Source: an uncultured Campylobacter sp.
GTDB taxonomy: Bacteria > Campylobacterota > Campylobacteria > Campylobacterales > Campylobacteraceae
Assembly: GCF_938045405.1 (NCBI RefSeq)
Contig: NZ_CALIMW010000250.1
Span: 1 to 38,248 of the forward strand
Reading direction: 5' to 3'
DNA length: 38,248 nucleotides
Shown: one piece after another, positions 25,976 to 33,635 of the stretch
Numbering within the stretch: position 1 is the stretch's first letter
Layout of the letters: each line of letters starts with the position of its first letter
Notes under the pieces: generated by a model
Databases searched by the model: none
What the model was told of the DNA's origin: nothing
The model's input: only the letters and a program-made list of their open reading frames with translations
Made by a program: the position numbers and the translations under genes

Positions 25976-26299
25976 TTAGTGGCCTGCGCCGAAGAAATTA
26001 CACATCGCCGTGCCTATCACGATGAGCGCTATGCCGCAGATCGCGGGCGCAGAGAGTTTTTCGTGGAAGTAAAACACCGAAAGTAGCGATGCCAACACTA
26101 TGCCAAGCCCACCCCACGTGGCGTAGGCGACGCTAAGCTTTACCGTTTTTAGCGCGAGTGCCAAAAAATAAAAGCAGGCGCCGTATGCCGCCAGCGTAGC
26201 GAGCGAATAATTTAGCTTGCTAAATCCGTCCGAGAGCTTCATACAGTTGGTTCCCACCAGCTCCAAAACTATCGCAATGCCCAAATAAAGGTATCCCAT
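25976..26299 (-). CDS. Small multidrug resistance (SMR) efflux protein, EmrE/QacE-like
   Basis: A 107-residue, four-helix inner-membrane protein that exchanges protons for cationic compounds. The essential membrane glutamate is present in IAIVLELVGTNCMK (Glu13), and VAYATWGGLGIVL in helix 3 corresponds to the YA-W-G-GIV motif of EmrE; with W-G-G rather than W-S-G it could also be of the Gdx/SugE type that exports guanidinium. The start has AAGGAGCACTT upstream. It stands alone between two plus-strand genes. Many SMR proteins work as pairs; no partner is adjacent. Confidence 0.88.
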   Translation of the reverse strand: MGYLYLGIAIVLELVGTNCMKLSDGFSKLNYSLATLAAYGACFYFLALALKTVKLSVAYATWGGLGIVLASLLSVFYFHEKLSAPAICGIALIVIGTAMCNFFGAGH

Positions 26300-26600
26300 A
26301 AGTGCTCCTTAATGTAATTTGAGCCGAAATTTTATAGAAATTTCTCTTAAATTTCACCCAAAGGCGCCTCCTAGCGGCTTGCGTAAAATTTGCGCCGCAT
26401 ATTTGAGTAAAACCGGCGCTTCAGCGACATAAAATTCCGCTCGCCGATCTACGCAGAATTTCATGAGCATACCGCAGCATAAAATTCCGCTGCCGCTGCC
26501 TCAAAGCCAGAGTTTTTTAAATTTAGCCGCATGCCGAAATTTTATCCGTTTTTATATACGAACATTATATAATTATCAAAATTTTTTCCAAGGAGAGAGG
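26300..26600. promoter_or_regulatory. Divergent gap with the promoter of the 26601 gene
   Basis: A TATAAT -10 lies at 26568-26573, 27 bp before the ATG of the next gene. The rest of the 301-bp gap holds repeated ATAAAATTCCGCT words (near 26430 and 26477) and no gene. A frame open from 26463 in phase with the next gene is upstream of the promoter and is not coding. Confidence 0.55.
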
Positions 26601-27836
26601 ATGAAAAAGCTCGCTACGATACTTGCGCTGCTCTGTGCGGCGGCGTTTGCCAAGGAGTATGAGTATATGGTGCAAAGTATGAGCTACAGCTCACTCGGAG
26701 AGCGCAAGGAGAGCACGCATCTAAGCTATGACGCGGCGGCGCGCAAGCTAGAGCAGATAAGAGACAGGAACTCCTCGGACGGCCTAGGCTCTAGCTACAA
26801 AGAGATCAGCTACTTTGACGAAAAGGGGGGAATGGTTAAATTTGAAGTATTTGGCCTCGATCTTAAAAGCGGCAAGTGGAAAAAAATAGAAGACTACATG
26901 GAAAGCGTCAAAGATGGCATCACGACGCGCGAGAGCAATTCGATAGCGGATGACGGCACGCGCAATGCGAGCAAAACCGTCTCCAGCTACGACGGCAACG
27001 CAACCGAAGATGTGCGATATAAGCTCATAAAGGGCAAATGGCATAAAGAGAGCATGAACAGATCCGTAAAAAACGCGCGGGATAAGGAGGAGCTTACGAT
27101 AAGCTTCAAATGGGACGGCAAGAGCTGGCAGCCCAAATATAAGACCGAAATTTTCTACGACGGCCTAGGAGAGATGAATGGATACGTAACCTACGAGTTT
27201 GTAAACGGCGCGTGGCAAAACAGCGAGCGAGAGATGCTTAACGGCGATCGAAACGGCAGCTACGAGCAGATCCGCAGCACTTTTCAAAACGGCGCATGGC
27301 AAAACGCGACGATGAGCAAGCACGTGCTTGATGCCGCGAAGGGCGAGGGGATCGTTACGAGCTTCATCTGGAACGACGAGAAGGGCGCGTGGGATAATAT
27401 GAGTAAACAAACCGTTATCAAGAAGGGGGCGGATCTTAATATGACCTCTTATCTGTGGGACGAGCGGCTTAAAGAGTGGGTCAAAAGCTACTCAAACGGC
27501 GAAATTTACGATAAATCGGGCGAGCGACTACTAGAGCAAAGCTACGAATCAAATTCCAGCAGCGGCAAATACGTCTATAGCTACGACGAGCGCGGCAGCA
27601 ATACGGCGATGGATATCTACAAACTTGACGCGAGCGGCAAATGGGTGCAAACCGGGCGCTCGGAGGCTACTTACGACACCCAAATCCCGTCAGATAGCGT
27701 GGGGCACGGCGCCGCGCTGATGATGTTTGAGATGCCTAGTATCTACGCGATAACGAGCTTTAAGGAATTTAAGCTTAAAGACGGCAGGTCCGAGCTCATA
27801 ACGGAGCAGACGTGGAAATATAAAAAGATAAAGTAG
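26601..27836 (+). CDS. Exported Trp/Tyr-repeat protein, 411 aa (paralog 1)
   Basis: ATG 26601 follows CCAAGGAGAGAGG and a consensus promoter. A signal peptide (MKKLATILALLCAAAFA) precedes about eight imperfect repeats of 25-45 residues centred on G-x-W, for example LKSGKWKKIEDYM, LIKGKWHKESMN, FVNGAWQNSEREM, FQNGAWQNATMSK, LWDERLKEWVKSY and DASGKWVQTGRS. Between them YD/YE turns recur, like the beta-strand pairs of YD/RHS-type or YwqK-type repeat proteins. It is likely a periplasmic or surface beta-repeat protein. No enzyme motif is seen. Its nearest relative is the next gene, from which it is diverged but alignable to the end. Function is unknown. Confidence 0.7.
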   Translation: MKKLATILALLCAAAFAKEYEYMVQSMSYSSLGERKESTHLSYDAAARKLEQIRDRNSSDGLGSSYKEISYFDEKGGMVKFEVFGLDLKSGKWKKIEDYMESVKDGITTRESNSIADDGTRNASKTVSSYDGNATEDVRYKLIKGKWHKESMNRSVKNARDKEELTISFKWDGKSWQPKYKTEIFYDGLGEMNGYVTYEFVNGAWQNSEREMLNGDRNGSYEQIRSTFQNGAWQNATMSKHVLDAAKGEGIVTSFIWNDEKGAWDNMSKQTVIKKGADLNMTSYLWDERLKEWVKSYSNGEIYDKSGERLLEQSYESNSSSGKYVYSYDERGSNTAMDIYKLDASGKWVQTGRSEATYDTQIPSDSVGHGAALMMFEMPSIYAITSFKEFKLKDGRSELITEQTWKYKKIK

Positions 27837-28019
27837 CGTTTGAAGATGCGTCGGTAAAATTTCGCGGCTAAATTTTATCTGCGCGTCCTTGCGCGAGTGC
27901 TGCAGTTAAATTTTATCATCGCGGCGTTTAAATTTAACAGACGCGGCGCCGCGCGAGCTTTGCGTTTAAATTTAGCGGACGTAGCATGGATTAAAATTTA
28001 GACAATAAAAGGAGCGGTC

Positions 28020-29450
28020 ATGAGAGGTGTTTTTAAAATTTCACCCGAGGGTGCGGCAGATTTTGCGGCGGCAAATTTAAAAGCGCGAGCGATTATTTTG
28101 GCGGGCGCTTTTGGGGCGCAGGCGGCGGTTTCGGCAGACAAGCTTCGAGTTCGAGCGGCAGTTTTAGCAGGCTCTATTTTGGCGGCGACGTTAACGCTTG
28201 CGATGCCTGCGGGCGCGACCGAGACGGCAGCAAAACACGCGGCGGCGGATAAAATTTGTCTGCAAAAGACGAGCTATAAAACAGAAGGCGGCGCCCTGCC
28301 GCGCTACGAATATGAAGTGAGCCAAAACTACGACGCCAAAACCCGCCGCTTAGAAAAAATTTACAGAAAAAGCAGCGAAGAGGGAGCGTCCGTATCGAAA
28401 AGCTTTAGCAAATTTGACGAAAGCGGCGAGCGCGAGATCGAAAATATCGAATACGACTGGGACGCGGACGCAAATAAATTGCGCGAAACGGCGATGAGCA
28501 AGCAGGAGATCGCAAAGGATGGCTCAAAAATTTATTTCAGCCTGCAAAGCAAGGACGGCAAGCCATACGACGGGGAAAAAGCCGTCGAAAAGCGCGAGGG
28601 CAAAACGGAAATTTTACAAAATTTCACGCTAAAAAAGGGCAGATGGACGCCGACGTACCTTACAAAAAGGATTGTCGATGAAAGCGACAGAAACAATTTC
28701 GTATCGACCTATGAATGGAACGCCAAAGCGAAAAAATGGGTGCCGTACGAAAAATCGATATATCACTACAACGGCGACGCTTACGCGGGCTCCGAAGGCT
28801 ACGCGTGGCGCGGCAAATGGGTGCCGCTTACAAAACATACCGTCTTTACGGCGGCGGACGGGACGCGCAGCGAGATAAATTTTATATGGCGCGACGGCGC
28901 CTGGGAGCGCGATGAAAAGGTCTTACGCAAGATCGAGCCTAAGTATAGGCGCTTTAGCGAGCTAAGATCGCGCTGGGACGCCGCAAAAAACGAGTGGAGG
29001 GAGTACTACAAAAACGTGCACGAGGAGACCGAGGAAAGCAGGCCTCTACGCGAGCGAACCGAGCTCTGGCGCGAGGAATCGCAACGCTGGGAGGTCGTGT
29101 TTGAAAACGAGTTTAGCTACGACGCGCGCGGCAACGTGATAAAAAATCGCACGGCCTCCGATGGCAAGTAGTACGAATACATCTACGACTACGACGAAGC
29201 GGGTAATAACATCTCCATCATCCTGCGCGAGCCTGATGAGAGCGGCAAATGGCACGAGACGCAAAGGACGCAAAACGTCTTTGAGCCTGAAATTTTAGCG
29301 CAGGACGTCCTGGATCGCGGCTTCATCGGCGACTACATAGCCGCGGGCGAAAACGCGATCAAAAGCAGCAAGCAGTATTTTCTAAAGGACGGCGAGTTTA
29401 AGCTAAACGAAACTCGCGAGTGGGTTTACGGAAAATGCGAGCCGCAATAA
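28020..29450 (+). pseudogene. Exported Trp/Tyr-repeat protein, paralog 2, interrupted by an in-frame TAG
   Basis: ATG 28020 (AAAAGGAGCGGTC upstream) opens a 383-codon frame that ends at TAG 29169-29171. The same frame then continues without a break for 92 codons (YEYIYDYDEAGNN..., to TAA 29450), matching the end of paralog 1 (YVYSYDERGSN, GKWVQ, KEFKLKDG). The likely event is a CAG-to-TAG change. It has the same G-x-W repeats (KKGRWTPTYL, WRGKWVPLTK, WRDGAWERDE). The N-terminus is odd: about 45 residues of Ala-rich sequence precede a signal-like hydrophobic segment (AAVLAGSILAATLTLAMPAGA). Either the protein is truncated, or the amber codon is read through; only decay is supported. Confidence 0.8.
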
Positions 29451-29465
29451 AATTTGAAAAGCCTC

Positions 29466-29768
29466 ATGAACGAGCCTTATATCGTTAAAATTTCAGATAG
29501 CGACGCGATGATGTTCGGCTGCGAAGCGGACGAGCGGGTGCGCGAATTTGCCGCTAAATTTGACGGCTGGGAGTACGAAAGCGAGTTTGAGCGGACCAGC
29601 TATCTGCTCGGCACGGACGTTTTTATCGAGGTTGCGAGCGAGGAGAGCTTAAATGAAGGTGCTTTACGCGCTCAAATTCCAAACAAAAAGGCTTTGGACG
29701 CTGACGGCGGCACGGCATTTTTGAGCCTGCGCGAGTGGGACGGCAAGGGGCATTCGCGCGAGCGGTGA
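29466..29768 (+). CDS. Small hypothetical protein, acidic, 100 aa, perhaps frameshifted at its end
   Basis: The frame starts at ATG 29466 (no strong Shine-Dalgarno) 15 bp after the paralog-2 remnant. The first 60 residues look protein-like and acidic (MNEPYIVKISDSDAMMFGCE, then RVREFAAKFDGWEYESEFER), without signal or membrane segments. Near 29645 another start with GAGGAG upstream opens in a different frame, and the last 40 codons overlap that gene, so the true end may be near 29652. No family is recognised; the size and place resemble small immunity-type proteins, which is only a suggestion. Confidence 0.45.
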   Translation: MNEPYIVKISDSDAMMFGCEADERVREFAAKFDGWEYESEFERTSYLLGTDVFIEVASEESLNEGALRAQIPNKKALDADGGTAFLSLREWDGKGHSRER

Positions 29769-30009
29769 AATTTTACGCGCCATCAGCGAGGATGAGGACG
29801 GCGGCGCGGCGTATCTGCTTCTTAGCCCGAGACATATCGCCGCAGAGGAGCTGCGAGGCGCCTTTGAGGACAAGCCGCCGCAGGAGTTTGCGCGCATTAC
29901 CCGTGGCCTCGAAGCCAAATACGACTGCAAAGACCGAATGCTCTGCTACGTCGTTTGCTATTTTACGCCGAAAGGCAAAGAGGGGATGCGGGCGGACTTC
30001 GGCGTCTGA
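29653..30009 (+). pseudogene. Frameshifted small gene of unknown function
   Basis: ATG 29653 has a strong GAGGAG site 8 nt upstream and starts MKVLYALKFQTKRLW, but meets TGA at 29722-29724. From 29725 the same frame is open to TGA 30009 and is clearly protein-like from about 29768 (EILRAISEDEDGGAAYLLLS, later RMLCYVVCYFTPKGKEG). In the middle the neighbouring frame (FLSLREWDGKGHSRE) reads better. A gained or lost T in the TTTTT run at 29718-29722 and a second indel near 29763 would join the pieces into about 118 residues. No family is recognised. Confidence 0.5.
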
Positions 30010-30169
30010 ATTTAAAGCGCGGCGGATTAAATTTAAAATTTGCCCGCACGGCATGCTCGCGCCGAATGGCGAAGGTTTTATCTTACGCGTAAGATCTGCG
30101 CCGCATGAGTGCAAACAAAATTTAAGCGATAAAATTTAAACCGCCGCGATGAGCGAAATGGGAGTCAGA

Positions 30170-30517
30170 ATGATAAAATCCATAAAATTTGGGGGCGAAA
30201 GCATCGAGGAGCTGGAGGTTTGGTACTATGCCCCAAAGCACGAATGCAGCGCGGCGGAGTTCGCGCAGCAATGCGGCAAGCTCGTACGCGCGGACTTTGG
30301 GCTCGCCTCCCTTTACGAGATAAAATTTGAAAAATTTACGCCGAGCAAGCCCGATGATTTTATGAAAGAGCGGATAACGGCTGCTTTGAGCGCGGCAGGG
30401 CTATCGGACGAGCCTCGTAATTTCGCAATGGGCGGCGAGAACGACTGGGACTGGCAGGAGTGCTCGTTTGAGGCGAGCGGACAGCGATTTTTACGCATCT
30501 GGGCGACGTCGGCTTGA
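30170..30517 (+). CDS. Small cytoplasmic hypothetical protein, 115 aa
   Basis: The third of three clustered ATGs is chosen because GGAG lies 6 nt before it (30170); an ATG at 30149 would add seven residues. The protein has no signal peptide, is acidic, and contains two tryptophan-rich spots (EELEVWYYAPKHE near residue 13; ENDWDWQECSFE near the C-terminus). It is intact, unlike both neighbours. No family is recognised. Its neighbours are broken genes of similar size, so it may be one of a set of small accessory proteins. Confidence 0.55.
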   Translation: MIKSIKFGGESIEELEVWYYAPKHECSAAEFAQQCGKLVRADFGLASLYEIKFEKFTPSKPDDFMKERITAALSAAGLSDEPRNFAMGGENDWDWQECSFEASGQRFLRIWATSA

Positions 30518-30886
30518 TAAATTTAGCCCCGCTAGCGGGCTTTGAGGCGAAGTGCGAGTTTTTAAAATTTAAAGTTTCAAGCGGCGCATACCGTCGCGCC
30601 GAAACGCATTTCATCGAGCCTTAAATTTTAAAATTTCGGTCGCGAGCTTTCGGATTTTAAAATTTAAACGGCGCTGGGCTTTGAAGTGCAGCGCGAATTT
30701 TGCGGCGCGGTAAAATAGCAGCGCAAACGATAAAAAACGGCGCTCGCTAAGTAGAATTTTATAAAAGTTGAATGCGGCGCGCCGTATTTAGGACGCAAAA
30801 AGCTTAAACGGGCTTAGGAAGTAAATTTCGATCTAAATTTAGGCGAGACGCCAAAAATTTTAAAATTTAAACGCAAGGAGTGAAAA
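30518..30886. other. Gap of 369 bp with a palindrome and RAATTY words
   Basis: GCCCCGCTAGCGGGC at 30526-30540 is a GC palindrome 9 bp after a stop codon and may be a weak terminator, although no T tract follows. The remainder is repetitive (TTTTAAAATTTAAA-like words near 30560, 30625, 30655 and 30860) and I see no gene in it. Confidence 0.4.
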
Positions 30887-31242
30887 ATGGATGTTTTGCA
30901 GAGTTTCGGGCAGGAGTATGTGCGGCAGCTCAGAGACGGGTCGCTGGCGTGGTTGGATGCGGTCATGAGCGGGCAGATGAAAGGCGCGCGGTGCGAGCGA
31001 CTTATGCATCGATAGCGGACTTTTCGCTGCAGCAGAGGGAAGCACCAAGGACGCTTTGCGCGCATCTTACCGATCACGTCCTGCATGAGACGCTAAGCTT
31101 TTTCGAGCAAAGCGAGCGCTGGCGGCTTGCGGACGAGGCGGGCGAAAATCTAGCCGAGCTCTCGGACGGGCTTTGCGGCGAGCTCTACGGCGAGGACGGC
31201 TGGATCGAAAAATTTAGCGGCTATCCCGCAAGCCTGAAATAA
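30887..31242 (+). pseudogene. Frameshifted small gene, about 117 residues if joined
   Basis: ATG 30887 with AAGGAG six nt upstream gives MDVLQSFGQEYVRQLRDGSL and stops at TAG 31013 after 42 codons. A second frame then continues with good coding character (TYASIADFSLQQREAPRTLC, then HLTDHVLHETLSFFEQSERW) to TAA 31242. One indel in the GC-rich stretch around 30990-31000 would restore a single soluble helical protein. No family is recognised. It is the fourth disrupted gene in this tract. Confidence 0.6.
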
Positions 31243-31304
31243 TGCGCTACGAATTTACGTGCCTGAGCGCCCCGCTTTGAGCAAAATTTATTTGAAGGGA
31301 AAAT

Positions 31305-32018
31305 ATGAAAAACTTATTTTTAGCCGCGCTTGCGGCATTAGCGCTTAGTGGCTGCGCGGGCTTAAAATGCGGCGCAAAGGACGGACGAGACGTCGCCGAA
31401 ATCGACGTGCCCGAAGATGGCTGGACGAGATACCTAAGCACCGACGGCGAGATCAAGGAGGTCGCATTTTTCACGGCGTTTTTCTCCAAGCAGTTCCGCC
31501 AGAGCCCAAAAGATGGCGAAAAGATCGGCTTCGTGCTTACCAAAAAGAGCGGCGAACGCATACCGATAAGGCTCGGCAATATGTATAAGGCGGCAGACGG
31601 CGCATTCGCGCTCGCGGATCTTGACGCGCAGAGCGACGTATGGGGCGGAGCGGAGGAGCTGCGAAGAGCGAAACGGGCGAAATTTTATAAATTTCAAGAA
31701 GGCAGCGTCAAAGTGACGGACTATGAGGCGCAAGGCGGGCTTTGCGAGGCGTTTTACGCAGGCGAAAAGATACGCGTCAAAAGCATACTAAGCCGCCGCA
31801 CGAGCAAGGCAGACGGGGCTAGCGGCGAAATTTCCGCCGTGCAGACGCAGGGCGAAATATCGCGCGACATCGTCAAGGCTTTAAACTCGCACGAAAAGCC
31901 GTCGCCGCAAAGCTCTAGCAAAAATTTAGCAAACAAAAAGAGTACCGCGCAAAAAACCGATAGCGAGGCGTTAAAACCGGAGGCAGAGGCGTTAAAAAAT
32001 ATCATCTGCTATAGATAA
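31305..32018 (+). CDS. Lipoprotein of unknown function, 237 aa
   Basis: A lipoprotein signal (MKNLFLAALAALALSGC, Cys17) marks an outer- or inner-membrane-anchored periplasmic protein. The start has GAAGGGAAAAT upstream. The region from 30 to 160 looks globular (GWTRYLSTDGEIKEVAFF; KKSGERIPIRLGNMYKA), and about 165-230 is a disordered Ser/Lys/Glu-rich tail with a final NIICYR. No enzyme motif or family is recognised. It precedes the ecotin-like gene by 83 bp on the same strand, but that gene seems to have its own promoter. Confidence 0.7.
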   Translation: MKNLFLAALAALALSGCAGLKCGAKDGRDVAEIDVPEDGWTRYLSTDGEIKEVAFFTAFFSKQFRQSPKDGEKIGFVLTKKSGERIPIRLGNMYKAADGAFALADLDAQSDVWGGAEELRRAKRAKFYKFQEGSVKVTDYEAQGGLCEAFYAGEKIRVKSILSRRTSKADGASGEISAVQTQGEISRDIVKALNSHEKPSPQSSSKNLANKKSTAQKTDSEALKPEAEALKNIICYR

Positions 32019-32101
32019 AAACAAAGTCGATTGAAATTTCAGTTTAATGAGTGAAAATTTTGCTAAAATTTTAAATAAAATATCTTTTTAAGGAGTAATA
32101 A

Positions 32102-32527
32102 ATGAGAAAAAGCGTTTTATTTTTCCTATTGCCGCTGTTTTTGTTCGGCGGCGAGGCGCAGAAGCAGCTAAACGTCTTTGAGCTAACGCCGTCAAAGATG
32201 CCGCCGCAGCAGTTTAAGGTCGAAGCGATCTTTTCCAAAGAGATCAAAGCCGACTGCAACGACGCGTATCTGATCGGTGGCAAAATAGAGCAAAAAGAGA
32301 GCTCGGACGGGCTTTATTACGAGTTTAGCGGCGGCGATGAGCTTGCTCAAACGCTGATGCTGTGCGACGGCAAGAAACAAAAGAAGCGGATCTATTACGA
32401 GCTCACGCATCTATTCGCCTACGACGGCGGCGAAATTAGAATTTTAGCGCCCAAAGACGTCAAGGTCGAGCTTAGAATTTACGAGCTCGTAGAGAGCAAA
32501 GAGCCTAAAATCCGCAAGATGAAATAA
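32102..32527 (+). CDS. eco: Ecotin-family serine protease inhibitor
   Basis: Ecotin is a periplasmic dimeric inhibitor of trypsin-fold proteases, including neutrophil elastase and clotting factors. Here a signal peptide (MRKSVLFFLLPLFLFGGE) is followed by the ecotin landmarks in order: NVFELTPSKM, FKVEAIFSKEIKADCN with the first disulfide Cys, IGGKIEQKES, the reactive loop ELAQTLMLCDGKKQKK with the second Cys, and a C-terminal ILAPKDVKVELRIYELVE equal to the dimer-forming strand of E. coli ecotin. Aligning to E. coli S-T-M84-M-A-C puts Leu at P1 (T-L-M-L-C). Length 141 aa is close to E. coli's 162. The start has AAGGAGTAATAA upstream. Confidence 0.85.
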   Translation: MRKSVLFFLLPLFLFGGEAQKQLNVFELTPSKMPPQQFKVEAIFSKEIKADCNDAYLIGGKIEQKESSDGLYYEFSGGDELAQTLMLCDGKKQKKRIYYELTHLFAYDGGEIRILAPKDVKVELRIYELVESKEPKIRKMK

Positions 32528-32704
32528 TTTCGCAAGAAGCAGGGCGGACCGAGCTTATGCGCGGCAGAATTTCCGCCATGCAATAGATCTTTCATCGCGC
32601 AATGGGCTTGCGCGTAGGCGAGACAAATTCTACGGCGCAAGACAAATTTTCTACGGAGAAGAATGGAATTTCGGCATCGATGGGTCGTTTGGTTAAAATT
32701 TCAG

Positions 32705-32710
32705 TATAAT
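32705..32710 (+). promoter_or_regulatory. -10 element of the YbaK-like gene
   Basis: TATAAT, 22 bp before the ATG, is preceded by TTAAAATTTCAG, the same module as at 24903. The leader is therefore very short and holds CAAGGAGAGAGC as ribosome-binding site. Confidence 0.6.
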
Positions 32711-32732
32711 TTCGCAAAAACAAGGAGAGAGC

Positions 32733-33434
32733 ATGTCAGAGAGAATTTTTGAAAGCCTAAAAGAGCTTTTGACGCAGCAGGGCGCGCGCTTCCGCGTAGT
32801 AGCTCACGAAAGCGCGGGCACCTCCGCCGAGGTCGCCAAAATCCGCGGCACGCAGCTAGGACAAGGCGCAAAGGCGCTAGTTTGCACGATCAAGGGCTTT
32901 AAGGATGGGCAAATCTCTTTCGCGCAAAATTTAAATTTAGCAAACGCCGATAACGCGCAAAACTCCAATGCTTCCAGCTTTGCGAGCGCTCAAGGCTGCG
33001 AAAACGGCGCCTGCACGGAAAATTTAACTTTAACCGCCGATCAAATCTGCGCCAATGTGCCGCAGCAACTGAAGCTTCCTAGCGACAAACCCGCGGGCAG
33101 AAACGGCAGGATCTACGTCCTAGCGGTCTTCGCAGCCGATCATAAAACCGATCTAAAGCGCTTGGCAGAGGGGCTTGGCGGCACGAAAGCATCGCTCGTA
33201 AGCCCCGATGAAGTGGGCGATCTCACGGACTGCGTCATCGGCTCGGTGCCACCGTTTAGCTTCCACGACAAACTGCTGCTAATCGCTGATCCGTCGCTGT
33301 TCGGACGCTTTGATGAGATCGCTTTCAACGCGGGCTTGCTCGATCACTCGATCATTTTAAACGCGCGGGATTACGCGCGCATCGCAGCGCCGCGCATCGT
33401 TAGCTTCACCGAAGAGGCGCAGGACGGCGAATAG
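32733..33434 (+). CDS. YbaK/EbsC-type aminoacyl-tRNA deacylase with a low-complexity insert
   Basis: YbaK-type proteins hydrolyse misacylated tRNA (Cys-tRNAPro and relatives). The N-terminal VVAHESAGTSAEVAKIRGT and GQGAKALVCTIKG match the family's tRNA-binding and catalytic-lysine region (Lys47), and RIYVLAVFAADHKTDLKRL and GTKASLVSPDEVGDLTDCVIGSVPPF follow as expected. Residues about 56-125 are replaced by a long loop rich in N, A, S, L and Q; I recall only a few residues there in homologs. The C-terminal 14 codons are repeated in tandem after the TAG. Which amino acid is edited cannot be told. Confidence 0.8.
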   Translation: MSERIFESLKELLTQQGARFRVVAHESAGTSAEVAKIRGTQLGQGAKALVCTIKGFKDGQISFAQNLNLANADNAQNSNASSFASAQGCENGACTENLTLTADQICANVPQQLKLPSDKPAGRNGRIYVLAVFAADHKTDLKRLAEGLGGTKASLVSPDEVGDLTDCVIGSVPPFSFHDKLLLIADPSLFGRFDEIAFNAGLLDHSIILNARDYARIAAPRIVSFTEEAQDGE

Positions 33435-33476
33435 CCGCGCATCGTCCGTTTCACACAAGAAGAGGACTCGGATTAA
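33390..33476 (+). repeat. Tandem duplication of the 3' end of the YbaK-like gene
   Basis: CCGCGCATCGT opens both copies: 33390-33434 encodes PRIVSFTEEAQDGE and TAG; 33435-33476, in the same frame, encodes PRIVRFTQEEDSD and TAA. The two units are 45 and 42 bp long and diverged at several bases. The second would be translated only if the amber codon were read through or were the result of a recent change. Confidence 0.7.
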
Positions 33477-33588
33477 ATTAGCCCAAAAGCAAGGGTAGAA
33501 TAGAAAAAGATGGCTAAGGATGGCTGTAAAGCGGCGCTTTGATTTTTGATCTTTTTTCTTCATATTAATAAGGCTTTAAAATTTTCAG

Positions 33589-33594
33589 TATGAT
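33589..33594 (+). promoter_or_regulatory. -10 element upstream of the G-tract gene
   Basis: TATGAT, preceded by TTTAAAATTTTCAG as in the two modules above. Transcription would start near 33601, giving a leader of about 35 nt that includes the G8 tract. The ATG inside this -10 (33590) is therefore unlikely to be a translation start. Confidence 0.5.
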
Positions 33595-33622
33595 TAGGAG
33601 AAAAGGGATCACGACCGAAACA

Positions 33623-33630
33623 GGGGGGGG
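33623..33630 (+). repeat. Homopolymeric G8 tract at the ribosome-binding site
   Basis: Eight consecutive G sit 5 nt before the ATG at 33636 and act as the only plausible Shine-Dalgarno. Directly after them is ATGCTATGA: a two-codon frame (ATG CTA TGA) whose stop overlaps the real start. Poly-G tracts of this length are the classical slipped-strand phase-variation sites in Campylobacter. Here a length change would alter spacing and the mini-frame rather than the protein frame. It is the longest G run I see in the window. Confidence 0.6.
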
Positions 33631-33635
33631 ATGCT

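Noticed and set aside
26463..26600. Upstream extension of paralog 1
   Set aside because: It precedes the promoter and the strong ribosome-binding site at 26601, and masks the signal peptide.
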